Positions 5,906-5,932 of a DNA stretch of 5,932 nucleotides are shown in pieces (the first letter of the stretch is position 1; every line of letters begins with the position of its first letter). The stretch covers positions 1 through 5,932 of the forward strand of contig WGSR01000103.1 of assembly GCA_014871545.1 (NCBI GenBank). Direction: 5' to 3'. The notes beneath the pieces are model-generated. The model searched no databases, was not told the origin of the DNA, and worked only from the letters and a program-made list of their open reading frames with translations. This DNA comes from Collinsella sp. Lineage in GTDB: Bacteria > Actinomycetota > Coriobacteriia > Coriobacteriales > Coriobacteriaceae. The translations under genes and the position numbers were made by a program.

Positions 5906-5932
5906 AACAGAAAACCCGGGTGGCCTGTTTTT
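5906..5932 (+). terminator. Possible intrinsic terminator at the window edge
   Basis: AACAG (5906-5910) can pair with CTGTT (5925-5929), and the window ends in five T residues (5928-5932). The interior aaaacccgggtggc has only a weak inner stem. An alternative stem is CCACTC (5900-5905) with GGGTGG (5918-5923). The A-run and T-run on either side would suit a two-way terminator. The window stops here, so the T-tract length is unknown. Confidence 0.35.

Larger units (their letters stand above)
5413..5932. other. 520-bp noncoding tail built of inverted and tandem repeats
   Basis: No believable gene is present. Open frames here run through the repeats, lack good ribosome binding sites and show repeated peptide fragments that only mirror the DNA repeats. 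The region holds, in order, a 30-bp inverted repeat, a 33-bp direct repeat in two copies, a four-unit tandem array and a possible terminator. It is less GC-rich than the genes, mainly in its second half. No clear intrinsic terminator with a U-tract follows the sulfatase-family stop codon, so the hairpins here may serve as its 3' end. Confidence 0.75.

Overview
This is a GC-rich bacterial window with compact high-GC coding. The gene types, the GC-rich codon use and the 35-bp palindrome after the nitroreductase gene best suggest a gut actinobacterium of the Coriobacteriia, perhaps Collinsella or a relative. That assignment is from memory of style and was not checked by any search.

Layout. Positions 1-1892 (minus strand) hold most of a Kup-type potassium uptake permease; its C-terminal end lies outside the window. 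It has a good ribosome binding site and a perfect TATAAT -10 box. Positions 1893-2049 are a short spacer carrying that promoter and a perfect 17+1+17 palindrome that stops one base short of the next gene. Positions 2050-2898 (minus strand) encode an NfsA/FRP-like FMN nitroreductase. Positions 2899-3111 are a divergent intergenic region with a tandem 8-bp repeat and a small hairpin. Positions 3112-5412 (plus strand) encode a large membrane-anchored enzyme of the lipoteichoic-acid-synthase/sulfatase family, with a complete LtaS-like catalytic residue set and about eight membrane helices.

Positions 5413-5932 contain no credible gene but are rich in structure. A 30-bp inverted repeat encloses a GGCCAC hairpin. 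A second copy of that hairpin lies 129 bp downstream as part of a 33-bp direct repeat. It runs into a four-unit, 61-62 bp tandem array made of eight alternating 14-bp half-sites that all share GGAAA-N5-TCCC. The window ends in a possible terminator. This tail is the most interesting part. The pairing pattern suggests selection on, or origin from, RNA or DNA hairpins, and the strand giving full G-U pairing differs between the two elements.

The three genes do not form an obvious pathway. Kup brings in K+, the nitroreductase is a cytosolic flavin oxidoreductase, and the sulfatase-family enzyme would act on the outer face of the membrane on an envelope polymer or glycolipid. They look like independently transcribed neighbours.
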